In this document: piece by piece, positions 45,165 to 58,343 of the stretch
Position numbering within the stretch: the first letter of the stretch is position 1
Layout: every line of letters begins with the position of its first letter
Origin: Platynereis dumerilii
Taxonomy: Eukaryota; Annelida; Polychaeta; Phyllodocida; Nereididae
Direction: 5' to 3'
DNA: 64,000 nt
Assembly (NCBI GenBank): GCA_026936325.1
Contig: JAPTHN010000025.1
Span: forward strand, 5,030,001 to 5,094,000
The notes under the pieces: model-generated
What the model was told of the DNA's origin: nothing
Seen by the model: only the letters and a program-made list of their open reading frames with translations
Databases searched by the model: none
Program-made: the position numbers and the translations under genes

Positions 45165-45214
45165 TATAGATAGATAGATAGATAGGTAGATAGATAGATA
45201 GATAGATAGATAGG

Positions 45215-45276
<62 letters not shown>

Positions 45277-45285
45277 TATAGATAT

Positions 45286-45336
<51 letters not shown>
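45072..45336. repeat. (GATA)n microsatellite, about 265 bp
   Basis: The longest GATA array in the window, with a few TATA and GGTA variants. It lies 12 bp left of the hAT element's target duplication. Confidence 0.95.
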
Positions 45337-45338
<2 letters not shown>

Positions 45339-45356
45339 TGAAGATAATATTAGGTG

Positions 45357-46240
45357 CAGAGTCCGCGAAAAGTGATTTTGATGCACAGGACATTCGGGCA
45401 GGTAGATTTTGAATTTTACCTGCCCGAATGAAATCTTATCTGCCCGAAATTCCAATTTTAGAAACTTCAACCGGTGATCTGGAGTTAGTATGCATTCATA
45501 AATATGATGTTACCTCAAACCCAAATAGAGCTTATTGACCATGCAAGTTGACCCATTGGTGAGCTTGATCTAACCTGGAAAACTACATAACATTTCAAAA
45601 AAGCTTGTACTGAACATAATTTTGCTGCTATTGTTTGACCAGGTAGGGTGTATTTCATAATGATTAGGCCTATATTATATTATTTCATTAGAATTGATCC
45701 CAAAGCAATATTTGTCTGTTTATAATTTTTCTGGATTTACAGACGACCCCACAATTGCCCTGCTAACATCAGTAACTTGCAGGGCCTCAAATCTAGTATC
45801 ACTTATCGAATTAGATTTGATTAGAATTTATCCCAAGCAGAATTGAAGCATTATTAAATTTTGTCTGAAATCCACTGGAGTTATAGAAAACCCGACAGAT
45901 CCTCTTCTCTTCATTGCTAGCTGTTGCTACCTTGTGGGCCCACAAATCTTGTGTACATGCTAATGCTGAAACACGCTAATTGCAATTTGCTGAGGTAGTG
46001 GCTCTTGATATGCTAAATTGCAATCCATTTGACACCTCTGACTCCAATTTAAGTCATTGATCTTTGTCAATTGCACTAGAGATTTCAAAGGCCTGCAGTC
46101 ATTGCATTGATTGCTCTGTCAGCTCATTGACCCCCAAGCAAAGCCATCGGACATTTGGGCAGGTAACTACTTTATTTTTGCCGGTCACACGCTATTTTTG
46201 CCGGTTTTGACCGGCAAACCGGCACTTTTCGCGGACTCTG
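45357..46240. mobile_element. hAT-type non-autonomous DNA transposon, 884 bp, perfect TSD
   Basis: Terminal inverted repeats are CAGAGTCCGCGAAAAGTG at the left end and its exact complement CACTTTTCGCGGACTCTG at the right (18 bp). They are flanked by identical 8-bp duplications ATTAGGTG at 45349-45356 and 46241-46248. An 8-bp TSD and CAG-start ends are the hAT pattern. Sub-terminal motifs CGGGCAGGTA/TACCTGCCCG recur in both orientations near the left end and once (TTGGGCAGGTA) near the right. There is no transposase ORF. Perfect ends and TSD suggest a fairly recent insertion. Confidence 0.9.
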
Positions 46241-46317
46241 ATTAGGTGAGAGGGGAGTTCATGATAACATGTGTGGGCTCTTCAACATGTACAATACAGG
46301 ACCAATGGATTACAGTT

Positions 46318-46450
46318 GGATGGATGGATGATTGGAGATTTTAGTCCTGTAGTCCTGTATTCATGCACTTGATGGGCTAATTAGGACATGGGGACACAGC
46401 AATGAGGTGAAGGATGATTGAAAGAGCCGTCCAACATAAGCCCAGGTGTA
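46318..46450 (-). mobile_element. SINE-like repeat copy
   Basis: GATGGATGGATGATTGGAG, TTTTAGTCCTGTAGTCCTG (with a small internal duplication), GGGCTAATTAGGACATGG, GGACACAGCAATGAGGTG, AAGGATGATTGAAAGAGCC and CCAACATAAG. The tail here is (GGAT)n instead of (GATA)n. Confidence 0.75.
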
Positions 46451-47939
46451 TATAGGGAAGAAGCTAGGCAGGTAGATGGGTTACTATGATAACTACATAT
46501 GGTTCATACAGCATGGGACTCAACAAAGACACTGAGCATTCAGTCATGTAGGATAAATTTATGTTGAGTGAGGATTCTGCAATTTTCCAAGAAAATGTTC
46601 ATGTATCTATCAAACAATAATAAGGGAATTGGATACACTGTTTTTGGTGTCAAAGATGCTCTAATTTCTGAGTCAACAAGACACACAATTCCATTTGCCA
46701 GAGAAGCTTCAAGCTTGTGTGAATGAACTGTTGATCACACACAGGGCTATTGGCATCAGGTAAGGATCTTATTCTGCAGCATGGCGGGGGGGGGGGTAGG
46801 GGGGAGCCTGGCTCATATTATTGAAGGGGGGGGGCTAGTTTTGTGGGAGGAGTTTACAAAATGGCTGTGCTCAAAACTCCAGCGCCACATAGTGTCAAAC
46901 TACTGAAGTAGCAACAACATTTTAAAGCAGTACAGTTGCCTACACAAGTGGATACATGATAGGATGGTTCTACACCCTCAAAATGAGGCTTGATTAGTTA
47001 CCATAGCAACGGATTAACTATACATATACATATATGTACATATTCTAGCAAAGATGTTATAGGTCAATGGCTGGATTGTGCATCATATTTGTGATTGATG
47101 ACTTGATGACATTACTTTGATATGATGATGATATAAAAGAGGACATGATGATTATAAGTGATATGTTGTTATTAAATGATATGTCATAAGTTGTAATTCT
47201 ATCAAAGAAAGGAGTTGTATTTTCATCATCAATTTTCTCTTTGACGAACATTACTGTTGACACCTGTGCAACCTTTAGAATCACTGGACATTAACTTTTT
47301 GAGGGGTTTTCAACTTGGAGATCAAAACTTAAACTCTCCGAATTGGATTATCTCAATCATTTATTAAACATTTAATTGTATACTTTCAAGTCCCAAAGTA
47401 CATTGAAAATGATTCTACACAAAAACAATACAAGATATTCTTGAGCATATCTTCAAGTTACAAACTTAACAGGACATACTTTAATTGACAGATTGACTTC
47501 GCTTGATTGATTGATTGATTGATTTACAAAATGATTGAATCAATCCAAACCCACATATACTACGACCAAAGGGATTTCTGGCACTACCCTGTGAGTACAG
47601 ATATAATATTATAGTCAAAGATAAAATGAAAATCAATGTTTTGTGTGTCTTCAAAATGTCACTGCCAATACAAAGCTAATTGGGAAAGGTCTCACAAATG
47701 TTAAAATAACTAATAAACGTGTTTAGCTTATTATATGCAAGTAGTTCTGTATTTAAAGTCAAGTCGACATAAATTCCTATAGTTTATGTGGCTAATTTTG
47801 ATGTCAACCTCAGATTTATAAATCAGTGTTTCTCAAACATTCATAGATGTCTATATTGATGTGTTGTGGGGAATTTATGCTTTGCTTGGTTATTGACATT
47901 GGGTACATGTTTTTGGTAAATTTTTATTTGGGTTGAATT
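46451..47939. other. Unannotated stretch with G tracts
   Basis: G runs lie near 46787 and 46826, and a short (GATT)5 at 47504-47524. GTTACCATAGCAACGG near 46997 resembles the X-box palindromes at 17-23 kb. No gene is supported. Confidence 0.45.
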
Positions 47940-47941
47940 AT

Positions 47942-48033
<92 letters not shown>

Positions 48034-48225
48034 TAATATATATCTTTATAGTTACCGATCTTCATGGTTATCTATCTTCATAGTTCTATCGTTATAGGTA
48101 TCTATCTTTACACCTATCGTTATAGTTATCTATCTTCACAGTTACCTATCTTTATAGTTATCTATCTTTATAGTTTTCTATCTTTATAGCTATCGGTATT
48201 TATAGTTATCTATCTTTATCTTAAT
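47940..48225. repeat. (TATC)n microsatellite decaying into a TATCTTTATAGT minisatellite
   Basis: About 23 TATC units (47940-48032) are followed by about ten copies of a 14-18-bp TATCTWYATAGTTATC-like unit, evidently a higher-order derivative of TATC. Confidence 0.9.
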
Positions 48226-49070
48226 ACCTAGATATATTTTTATCTTTCTCTCTTTAGTTCTTTCTTTATTTTCGTCTTCCTATATAGCAAGTTAGGAGTA
48301 GGGGGATGAATGTATGGGATGCTATGGCAAGGGGGGGGGGGGTGTTGGGATGACGAAGGACTGGACTCTAATCACCATTATATCTTCCTAAAGTAGATCT
48401 TTATATGAATTGTGAGCCAATAATATTTCAAACAATAAAAACATCGTGACTTAGGCTATAGGCTAAGTGTGTTTCAACTGTAATGCAATCAGCAAATATG
48501 AGTTAAATGTCAGTTGTGTTTAAATATTGCAATAGTCACTTATGAATATTCTACCCACTAGACTCCGCAGCTTTGACTAATTTAAAAAAGAGAATCAAGG
48601 CACGTTATAGATCGTAACAAAACAAATCAAAAACGTTTATAAATATATATATATAACTTGTCGATTTCAATAAATTATGCAGTCAAACACCATAACAGAC
48701 TAGAGTTTTAAAATTTCAAATGCATTTTTTTTACTTGGCAAAATTGGCAATAGCCTATTTTACCATGGTATGTTCACACTACCATTGACAATATGAACAA
48801 TCTGTACCCCCCCCCCCCCAAAAAAAACCGAAATTTCTGAACAAAATTATTTTAAAAGCAATGTTCAGTTCATTAAGAAAAATTAGAAAAATTTAGTATT
48901 TTTGGTTCGTTTTGTTCGATTTTGGTTCAATTTGTAGCATATACCTGCTTTGATAATGGTATTAAATTGGCGAAATATTATAAAAAGTATTCAAGTTTAC
49001 TTATTGAGTTGGATTTTAAAATGGTCAGGTTTGTTTAATGATGCTGTTTCAATAGTTGTTGTAAGTGCAG
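48226..49070. other. Unannotated AT-rich stretch
   Basis: G12 near 48331 and C13 near 48807. No gene is supported. Confidence 0.5.
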
Positions 49071-49215
49071 CCCTCTTATGTAAGGACCTGGCCTTCATGA
49101 GGGTTGATTGATGAGATGGGAGAAAGAGTGGGAGTTCCTCAAGTTGTTACACAGTTACCCCATGTTAGGGATCTTTTACTCGCCCAGCTTGGACACTGAT
49201 ATAAGTTTGGTGCAA
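49071..49215 (-). mobile_element. Second dispersed repeat family, minus orientation copy
   Basis: Reverse complement of 41910-42055, sharing TCAATCAACCCTC, CCCATCTCATCAATC, TACCCCATG/CATGGGGTAA and the TATCAGTGTCC end. Confidence 0.7.
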
Positions 49216-50130
49216 TGGAATTGATAATGTGCCTTTTTGATCAAAATATTTATTGGGGAAAGTAATGATGTTTAGCAAAATTAACTCTTTATCCATGACA
49301 AGTTCAAATTTTCAGTTCAAACTTCAAGTCAGCCAGGTGCCAACTTTTTATTCCAACAAATTAAAATACAAGTTTAAGTAAAATGCCAAAGAATGTTTCA
49401 TTTAAATTGCCAAAGAATGTTTCATTTTAAACTCTATGTCATTATAAATTTACATTGTAAAAGCCTGAACATGTTACCAAATTCAACAAGAGTAATCAGC
49501 ATTGTGCAGTGACCAAATTTTAAACAATTATACATTTTCAAAAATTTCTCACAGCTCTATGGGCTAAGTAGGCTATCTCTATCGGGGACACAGAACCCAA
49601 ATAAAACCATTGTTGGTTATCAATTGAGCTATGAAAAATGGATATGGACCAGGGTTTTGAATTAGGGTTATGAACTTATGAACCGGGTATAGTTATTTTA
49701 CCCCTACTCCCTCCCCTAACAATTGGCTTAGCCAGTTAAACCATTGGAGCGGGCACTATGAAGCTATGCGTTCCACAGTATGATTTTGGCAGACACCAAC
49801 ATTTTTGGTTGTTCCAAACCAATAGTTTTGAAAAGATAGCACACACGACAATAGGTGGAAACCAGATTTCTGGAACTGTTTAAAATTCGACAATTTCATT
49901 TTTCGCATAGTCTGGTAATTTTAGAGTATAGCGTTTTTATTATAGAGGAATTTAGAAAAAAAAAATTTTGTCAATGGACTTCAGTTTATATTCCTAACAT
50001 TTTATATAGAGGAACAATTTAACTTTAAGTTCCCATGTTTAACTTTCTGCAAAGTAATCTTATTATCATTTTATATTCAAAATATATTAAACTTCATGTT
50101 TTCTCTCAAAAACACGATATAAAAGTTGGA
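49216..50130. other. Unannotated AT-rich stretch
   Basis: Contains a duplicated TGCCAAAGAATGTTTCATTT near 49384-49425. Nothing else recognised. Confidence 0.5.
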
Positions 50131-50193
<63 letters not shown>

Positions 50194-50259
50194 CACAGAT
50201 AGACAGATAGATAGATAGATACACAGATAGACAGATAGATAGTTAGATAAACAGATAGT
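50131..50259. repeat. (GATA)n microsatellite
   Basis: About 30 units, with two copies of an ATACACAGATAGACAG variant at the right. Confidence 0.95.
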
Positions 50260-51137
50260 TAAGGGGCAGCCCCACACCTTTGTAACTTTCAATATTATAA
50301 TAAATCTGAATTATTCTTGTGGTGTAAGAAAATATCATGAAATCTTTTAAACGACACCAGTTCAGCGGAATATGATCATTTCATAGAAAATTACAGTCAA
50401 CATCACACTTTAAGAAATTGTGGTGAAAACAGTCTATCATAGAATAAATTCATTGGACATCATGCATTTTGTATTACGTTGACTGGATATCCATGAAAAT
50501 TACCAAAGACAGCTTACTTAGGATTTGAGCGCATTTATCTGGGAAATAGGTTTAGTTTTGCAGTAAATAATATTTGCGTTTACGTAAAAGTCAGTGAAAA
50601 CATTTTCAATTTGACATATTTTGATATAAAATTTCTTAAAACATCACTTTTGTCTTTCTACAATTCATATGCCATGTTACTAGAAATCTAAAATGATACC
50701 AGTTAAATATTTAATCTGTTATTATATCAGTCAATTTATCTGTATAATATAGCGATTTGTGGCATAGACTTAAAATTCAATTTGAGAACTTAAATGTACA
50801 ATTGAAGTCAGTCACCTTCATATAAATAGTTAAATGGAATATTATTTAGTCGACTACTCAACATTTCTTAAAATAGTTCTTAAACTGCTTTAATTTACCA
50901 ATTTTCTCATGTCTAGACCTCTGTGTGGTTAGAAGGCAAAAAACATTTTGTTAAAATCGGTCAATTTGTTTTGCTCACGAAAGTCATGTATGACTTGGCT
51001 AACTACACCACCGACAACTGCGTGGCGAAAATTTGCCCACAACTTAACTAAAGAGCCGCACTGATGCTACATAGGTCCAAGCGGGAGACTGACAGATAGC
51101 TTTTGATTGATTGGTAGATTGATATATATAGGCTGGA
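50260..51137. other. Unannotated AT-rich stretch
   Basis: Nothing recognised. Confidence 0.5.
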
Positions 51138-51204
51138 GTGATAGACAGATAGATAGAGTATATCTGACAGACAGATAAGTAAATAGGTAGATATATAGAT
51201 AGAC

Positions 51205-51289
<85 letters not shown>

Positions 51290-51354
51290 CATACATAGAT
51301 ATAGATAGATAGATATATAGATATATAGATAGATAGATAGATAGATTGATGGAA
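51138..51354. repeat. (GATA)n microsatellite
   Basis: About 50 units, imperfect at both ends. Confidence 0.95.
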
Positions 51355-51742
51355 GGATAGGTTAATAATTATAGTCTGATTGATAGAAGTGACATCAAAA
51401 ATAGATAAATGTAGATAAATAGAGTGATCCACAAATCAATCGATTTATAGACAAAGACCAACAAATGGAGAAATATATATAGAAAAAATGTGGGCCTATG
51501 GGCAGACAGATAATGTCTAAAGCCCAAATGAAACATTTACATATATATTCATCATCAATATTGGAATAAAGGTGGACTGGTAGGGCTCTTGCCCTCTGAG
51601 TAGTGGGTTCAATCCACATTTGCCTTATGGTACCCAACAGCTCCCTGCGGGACCTGTCACCATGCAAGCATACAGGAATTGCCCTTTTATTGTTCAAACT
51701 GGTGTTTTTCCAAATTTATAATTTCAAATTTTTGTTTTTCAG

Positions 51743-51887
51743 ACTTCGTTCAACACAGGAAGTCCCCCTGCAGATGACCGTTACCATGGCAACTACTCGG
51801 AAGTGAGCACTCCCCAAGCCGTATCCATGGCGACGGATGTTAGTTACAGCAGTGCCTACCAGACGGGGCCACCTACCTCTTATGGTG
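51743..51887 (+). CDS. NR4A: NR4A exon 2 (N-terminal transactivation region)
   Basis: Acceptor TTTGTTTTTCAG (AG at 51741-51742) and donor GGTG/GTAAGT. Reading in phase 0 from exon 1 gives TSFNTGSPPADDRYHGNY, then SEVSTPQAVSMATDV and SYSSAYQTGPPTSYG, and the exon ends in phase 1. This is the Ser/Tyr/Pro-rich AF-1 region. After MxxQAQ, vertebrate NR4A proteins also have a Ser/Tyr/Pro-rich stretch. AF-1 is the main activation surface of NR4A receptors, which lack a normal ligand pocket. A TTACCATGGCAAC palindrome lies in the coding sequence. Confidence 0.85.
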
Positions 51888-52241
51888 GTAAGTTTGAATT
51901 TTGAAATTCAGAATTTTTTCAGGGTAAATACTCAGTATTAAAAAAACGTGTAGGGTTGTTCATCTAGAGGAACTACTGATGTCAACGTGTGAAGATAATA
52001 AAATGTGAATAAGGGAGCAAAAAAAAAAGCTGTAATATCAATTTTTATAATGCCAATTTCATAAAAATTAGGGTAAGTTCAATTTTATTTTTCATTGGCA
52101 GAAAATTTCTTGAGTCGGGCGATTACACCGATTGGCCTTAGTAGTTTTCTACTTTTATTTTTGAATGTTCATAGATTATTTTAACATTAAAGTCAGTTTC
52201 TGTATTATTGAAATACATGTAAGCCTATATTTCTTCTTCAG
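51888..52241 (+). other. NR4A intron 2
   Basis: A 354-bp GT-AG intron without recognisable repeats. Confidence 0.85.
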
Positions 52242-52839
52242 GCCCGAACCAGGGCGACGGCTATGCCTCAGGAGGAGGCGACACATCAAGCGTGGACTCC
52301 TACTCCGGGTCAGGTGGAGGAAGTGGGGGCGGAGGGTATAACGCAGAAAACCTCCAACCCATGCAACCTTACGATTCATCGTTACCCAGCTTCCAGGAGA
52401 CGTACAACATCCACGGAACATACGCGTACATGCGCCAAGAGGACACAAAACCAGAATTCTTATACAGGGAAGACAGCGCTGAGCGATTCCCCTCCCCTGT
52501 CCAGTACCACGGACAGTATCAAACTTTTTCAGACGATGCGTACATCAAACATTACGGCGCCGATCCACCAGGGGACTTCTACAAACCGTGCACCACCAGT
52601 GGCGCCACCTATCCACCACACCCTCCTCAAGCTCATTCGAACTTTCCTACCCCCATGCACTATTCCCCGGACCACAAAGAGCTCTTTCAAGGTTTCCAGG
52701 GCCAACAGCACTTTTTCTCCGGTTATGGTTTTTTCGACGCTCAAAGAATGTCCACGCCGGACGCGAACTTCAACTACTCCCCCGGTGCCATGTACCCCGG
52801 CCAACACTACCCCAGGAGACAAGTGGGCCTTGAAACTGG
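52242..52839 (+). CDS. NR4A: NR4A exon 3 (bulk of the N-terminal region)
   Basis: Acceptor TTCTTCTTCAG and donor ACTGG/GTGAGT; enters in phase 1, leaves in phase 2. The peptide has a Gly/Ser linker (SGSGGGSGGGG), then QPYDSSLPSFQETYN, which resembles the TTSLPSFSTF motif of vertebrate NR4A AF-1. It continues with REDSAERFPSPVQYHGQYQT and a Pro/His/Tyr/Phe-rich tail (PPHPPQAHSNFPTPMHYSP, GYGFFDAQRM). GC content is well above the surrounding introns. Long frames on the other strand here are shadows. Confidence 0.92.
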
Positions 52840-54347
<1,508 letters not shown>

Positions 54348-54369
54348 TGACGTTTGATACTGCTGAATA

Positions 54370-54870
54370 TTGAAAGTACAGTCAAGTGACAGTCAAGTTA
54401 CAGTCAAGTTACAGTCAAGTTACAGTCAAGTTACAGTCAAGTTACAGTCAAGTTACAGTCGAGTTATATATATGTCAATGATTTGTCAGTTGATTCATAG
54501 TAACTTGACTGCAACTTGGCTTTAACTTCATAGTAGGATTGTAACGTTACTATAACTTGGATATAACTTGTTTATAACTCTACTGTAACTTGCCTGTAAC
54601 TTCACAGTAACTTTAGTGCAATATCACTGTAACTTGGTTATAATTCCACTGTCACTTCCATGTAATTTGACTGTAACTTCCCCGTAACTTCACCGTAACT
54701 TCACCGTAACTTCATTGTAACTTCATTGTAACTTCATTGTAACGTCATTGTAACTTGACTGTAACTAGACTGTAACTTGACTATAACTTGACAATAACTT
54801 GATTGTAGCGGTCGAGTTATAAGCAAGTTATAGTCAAGTTAATTACAATAAAGTTTCTATGAAGTTATAA
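54370..54870. repeat. Self-complementary 11-12-bp repeat array in intron 4
   Basis: About eight copies of ACAGTCAAGTT (54373-54463) are followed from about 54498 by some 25 degenerate copies of the complement type (GTAACTTGACT, GTAACTTCACT). A few AAGTTATAGTCAAGTTA units then return to the first orientation near 54810-54870. The transcript could fold on itself. Confidence 0.9.
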
Positions 54871-54885
54871 TCTAGTTACTGTGGA

Positions 54886-54965
54886 TTGACGGATGATTGG
54901 AGACTTCACATTCTGTATTTATGTGTTTTGTTAGGCTAATTGGGACAAGGGAAGGCCCAAGTACT
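54886..54965 (-). mobile_element. SINE-like repeat copy, 3' fragment
   Basis: GATTGACGGATGATTGGAGA, TTCTGTATTTATGTG, GTTAGGCTAATTGGGACAAG and GGAAGG match the family. Antisense to the gene, inside intron 4. Confidence 0.6.
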
Positions 54966-55097
54966 GCTCAATCTATTTTGATTAAGTTTTCAAAATGGTG
55001 AATTAACCAAAGTGGTTTTGCACAAAATATAATTAGAAGAAAGAAAATACCCTAGATAAGCAATATTTACTGACATATTCTTGTTATTAATTTGCAG

Positions 55098-55227
55098 AGA
55101 ACAGTACAAAAGGGATCAAAGTATGTGTGTTTAGGAGACAAAAATTGTCCAGTCGACAAACGAAGACGCAACCGTTGCCAGTTCTGTCGCTTCCAAAAAT
55201 GTCTAGAAAAAGGAATGGTCAAAGAAG
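55098..55227 (+). CDS. NR4A: NR4A exon 5 (second zinc finger)
   Basis: Acceptor TTATTAATTTGCAG, donor GAAG/GTATGT; phase 0 in, phase 1 out. It encodes [33 protein letters not shown] and [10 protein letters not shown]. The second finger's C-x5-C-x9-C-x2-C ligands are all present. [17 protein letters not shown] and RFQKCL-x2-GMVKE are hallmarks of NR4A; the vertebrate equivalents differ at only a few positions (for example NAKYVCLANKNC). Together with exon 4 this gives a complete C4 DNA-binding domain, expected in the nucleus and able to bind the NBRE as a monomer. Confidence 0.97.
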
Positions 55228-55371
55228 GTATGTTACGATTTTGCTTTTATAATTAATTTTGTTTTAAATTTGTGTTTAACTTTACTTAAGATTTTTTTTT
55301 CGAAGGAACAAGAAATGGTTTCAAATGCTGAAGACGAATTTAGAAACATTTCATTGTGAATTTTTTCATTC

Positions 55372-55442
<71 letters not shown>

Positions 55443-55586
55443 GATCTATCTATCTAGATCTATCTATCTAGATCTATCTATCTAGATCTATCTATCTAGA
55501 TCTATCTATCTAGATCTATCTATCTAGATCTATCTATCTAGATCTATCTATCTAGATCTATCTATCTAGATCTATCTATCTATCTA
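55372..55586. repeat. (TATC)n microsatellite with a 14-bp higher-order repeat
   Basis: About 17 pure TATC units are followed by about nine nearly perfect copies of the 14-bp unit AGATCTATCTATCT (55443-55575). Confidence 0.95.
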
Positions 55587-57590
55587 AAACTGCTCTAAGT
55601 TGGCCACTCCTGATGTCCACGAAGAGGCAATCATCTTCTTTTGAAAACATTTTACAATTTTTGTGGTTCATGATTCCATGCATGAAGTCAATTAGATCAA
55701 AATGGCGTCAGCTCATGTAACTTGTGTTGGTCACGTGTCCCCACGTGTCTCTAAAAATAATCTATTCACGCCTTAAATAATCCGTAATTAATTCCGCAGG
55801 TAATTGAGCAAAAAATTAATCAACCTTAAATAAAAGGTTGCATTTAAAAACTAGTGTTTTTATATTTGGGGGGGGGGGGGAGAAAACATTTAGAGAAAAT
55901 GAAAGATTTGGTTTCCCAAATGATTATTTTGAAAATTATATTTGTAAACAGTGTAAAATGTTTTTAGATTTTTAGGTTATTTCAAAATGCTTACTGTCGA
56001 GGGCCCTGTTAACTAGTGTTAAGGCCCGGACTTTTTTTTTAAATATTAATGTAAAATGGTCTCTTTTAAGGCTTTGTTGTTTTTTATTGCTTTGATTATT
56101 CAAAAATGGGAAAATATATAAACACATTTTAAATTCTTAGATACCAGAATAAAATAAAAGTAATACTGGAAAACAAAAATCTAAAATATCTTTTTCCATT
56201 CAGCAAAATTGCAAAATTAACCTATTTCTGTGAAACTCTGACCTGTCAAAAGTTGGTGGGATAGCAGTTCTATCACCATAGTAACTAGCTTGTGTGTCAA
56301 GGGAAAATATGCCCCTCTGAAAAATTACCTCAAAAGGGATAATTTGAGGTCAGAGGTCACTGCGCATGAGCAGTTGCAGTCTGTTAGTTGGTCACCAAAG
56401 GCTTGACTTCAGGTTGAATATGTTGAAAGGGGTTTGGGGCTAAAACTGGGTAAATTCTGGTGTTGGGGTTAGATGATTTTGGAAATGTGATTTTACACTG
56501 TATAAATATAGGCCTGTGTAAAATTTTATTATATTTTGAAGAATTGCGATAGGCCTATAATATCTTCATTTTTTTCTGGGCTAGTTCACTACAATTTCAA
56601 GTTTGTGTCTTTAATTTGTTTAAAGAATACATGTTCCTGGGCCTACTTTATAGTATTGTTATAAAAATGTATGCCTAAGAAGACGCAACTAGAAAAATAA
56701 TTGGGGCAGGCCAAGGCCTATTTTTAATAAAACATCAACTTAAAAAATCTAAAATCAAATGACATCAGTAATCTTGACAAATAGGCCTAAAAGATTTTCC
56801 AAATTAGGCCAAAATCAGATTAACAATTGCGAAAATGCCGCGTGTGGCCATTGTGCCACTAAATGAAACAATCTAAATAGTTCACACGTTTCACTGTTTT
56901 AAACTTTTTGAAACCAGAAACCAGATTTTTTTTCTCACGCAAAAATGACAGTATACCAACATAACACACTTTTACCCCTGACCAACCAACCCCCCCCCCC
57001 TGAAAAGAAGAAAAAAGACCCCCCTCCCCTCATTGGGTGCCCCCTAAAACTGAAATTTTATTACAAGGGGTCTTTTCATACCTATTGTCTGATCTGACGT
57101 ATTGTTTCCCATCTGAGAGGCAGTGGTGCATACATGGTATTGCCTACCAACTAAAAAGGCACTAATTCTTTTTGATCTTACCTAGGGTTATGTAGGGAAT
57201 CCAACGTATTGTTTTTAGAAGTCGAAATCGTGTCATTTTTATTGAATATCCCCCCAAAGTTGACAAAACAAAATGTTGGCTTACACAATTGGTATAAAAG
57301 TCTCAAATAATTCTGGAAATGTCACTTGAATAATTAGCAGTGTTAAAAATGCACAAAGCTTTCAGATCGACTTTGATCCCATCGAAAATGCTTCAAATAA
57401 AGTGACTAAAATTGAATAAAACCATAATTCACCCCAAACGAGGACCTGTAGGCCTACATTTGGCACAAAATGATTTTGAAAGTATGAAACAGGTGTACTG
57501 CCAGGCATGAGACGGAGAAACACCTGTTCGTATATATATCTGTTTGTCAATCTCTCTATCAAATTTATTCTATTAACCTTTAGTTTATCT

Positions 57591-57905
57591 GAATCTACCT
57601 AAAGTATCTACCTATTTATTTATTCATCTGCAAATCAATCTATCGCATATATATCTATCATATCAATATATCGTATCTATCCATCATATCTATCTACCAT
57701 ATCTATCTATCTTATATCTATCATATATCTATCTATCATATCTATCCATCATATCTATCTATAATATATATCTATAATATCTATCTTTCTACCATAACTA
57801 TCTATCTATTATATATCTATTATATATATCTATCATATATATCTATCTATCTATCTGCAAATATATCTATCTGTCTATCTGATCTATCTATCTTATTTCT
57901 ACACC
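57591..57905. repeat. Degenerate TATC/ATATC microsatellite
   Basis: A decayed array of TATCTATC, CATATCTA and ATATATC motifs; no clean unit remains. Confidence 0.8.
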
Positions 57906-58182
57906 TACCTATATCTATATGTTGGCCTAGAATATATTTACCATATGAGGCATCTATGTAGCTATATGTAAATTATGTATCCATATATCTTGTTGTCAGG
58001 CTCCAGGCTATCTGTCCAGCTATCTGTAGACATTGTATCTATATGCATGTTGGTCTATCTTGGCTTTCTATCTTTAATGTCACTAACTTTATAGGCCAAA
58101 ATTTGACATTGCACCCACTACATGAAGTTATTTGTCACATTCTTTGAACTATTTACTCAATTTCACCATTTTCTACTTTCAG

Positions 58183-58343
58183 TGGTTCGGACAGATGGCT
58201 TGAAAGGTCGCCGGGGCAGACTCCCCTCGAAGCCCAAGTCCCCCCAGGAGGCGCCCCCGTCTCCCCCCGTCTCCTTCATAACTCTCCTAGTCCGGGCCCA
58301 TGTAGACACTGCCCCCGATCTTCCCAACTTGGACTATAGTCGG
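58183..58343 (+). CDS. NR4A: NR4A exon 6 (C-terminal extension of the DBD and start of the hinge/LBD)
   Basis: Acceptor TTTTCTACTTTCAG, donor CGG/GTGAGT; phase 1 in, phase 0 out. It encodes [39 protein letters not shown] and [29 protein letters not shown] is the NR4A C-terminal extension; its A-box (RGR) contacts the extra 5' A/T bases of the NBRE, so monomeric binding is expected. PPSPPVS-x-I-x-x-LVRAHVD and LDYSR match the start of the NR4A ligand-binding domain. The joined protein reaches 416 residues here. The rest of the LBD lies beyond the window. Confidence 0.96.

Larger units (their letters stand above)
55228..58182 (+). other. NR4A intron 5
   Basis: A 2.95-kb GT-AG intron. It contains the TATC array and its AGATCT-containing derivative (55372-55586), a G12 tract near 55869, a C-run near 56991 and a degenerate TATC region (57591-57905). 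Otherwise AT-rich and unannotated. Confidence 0.85.
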
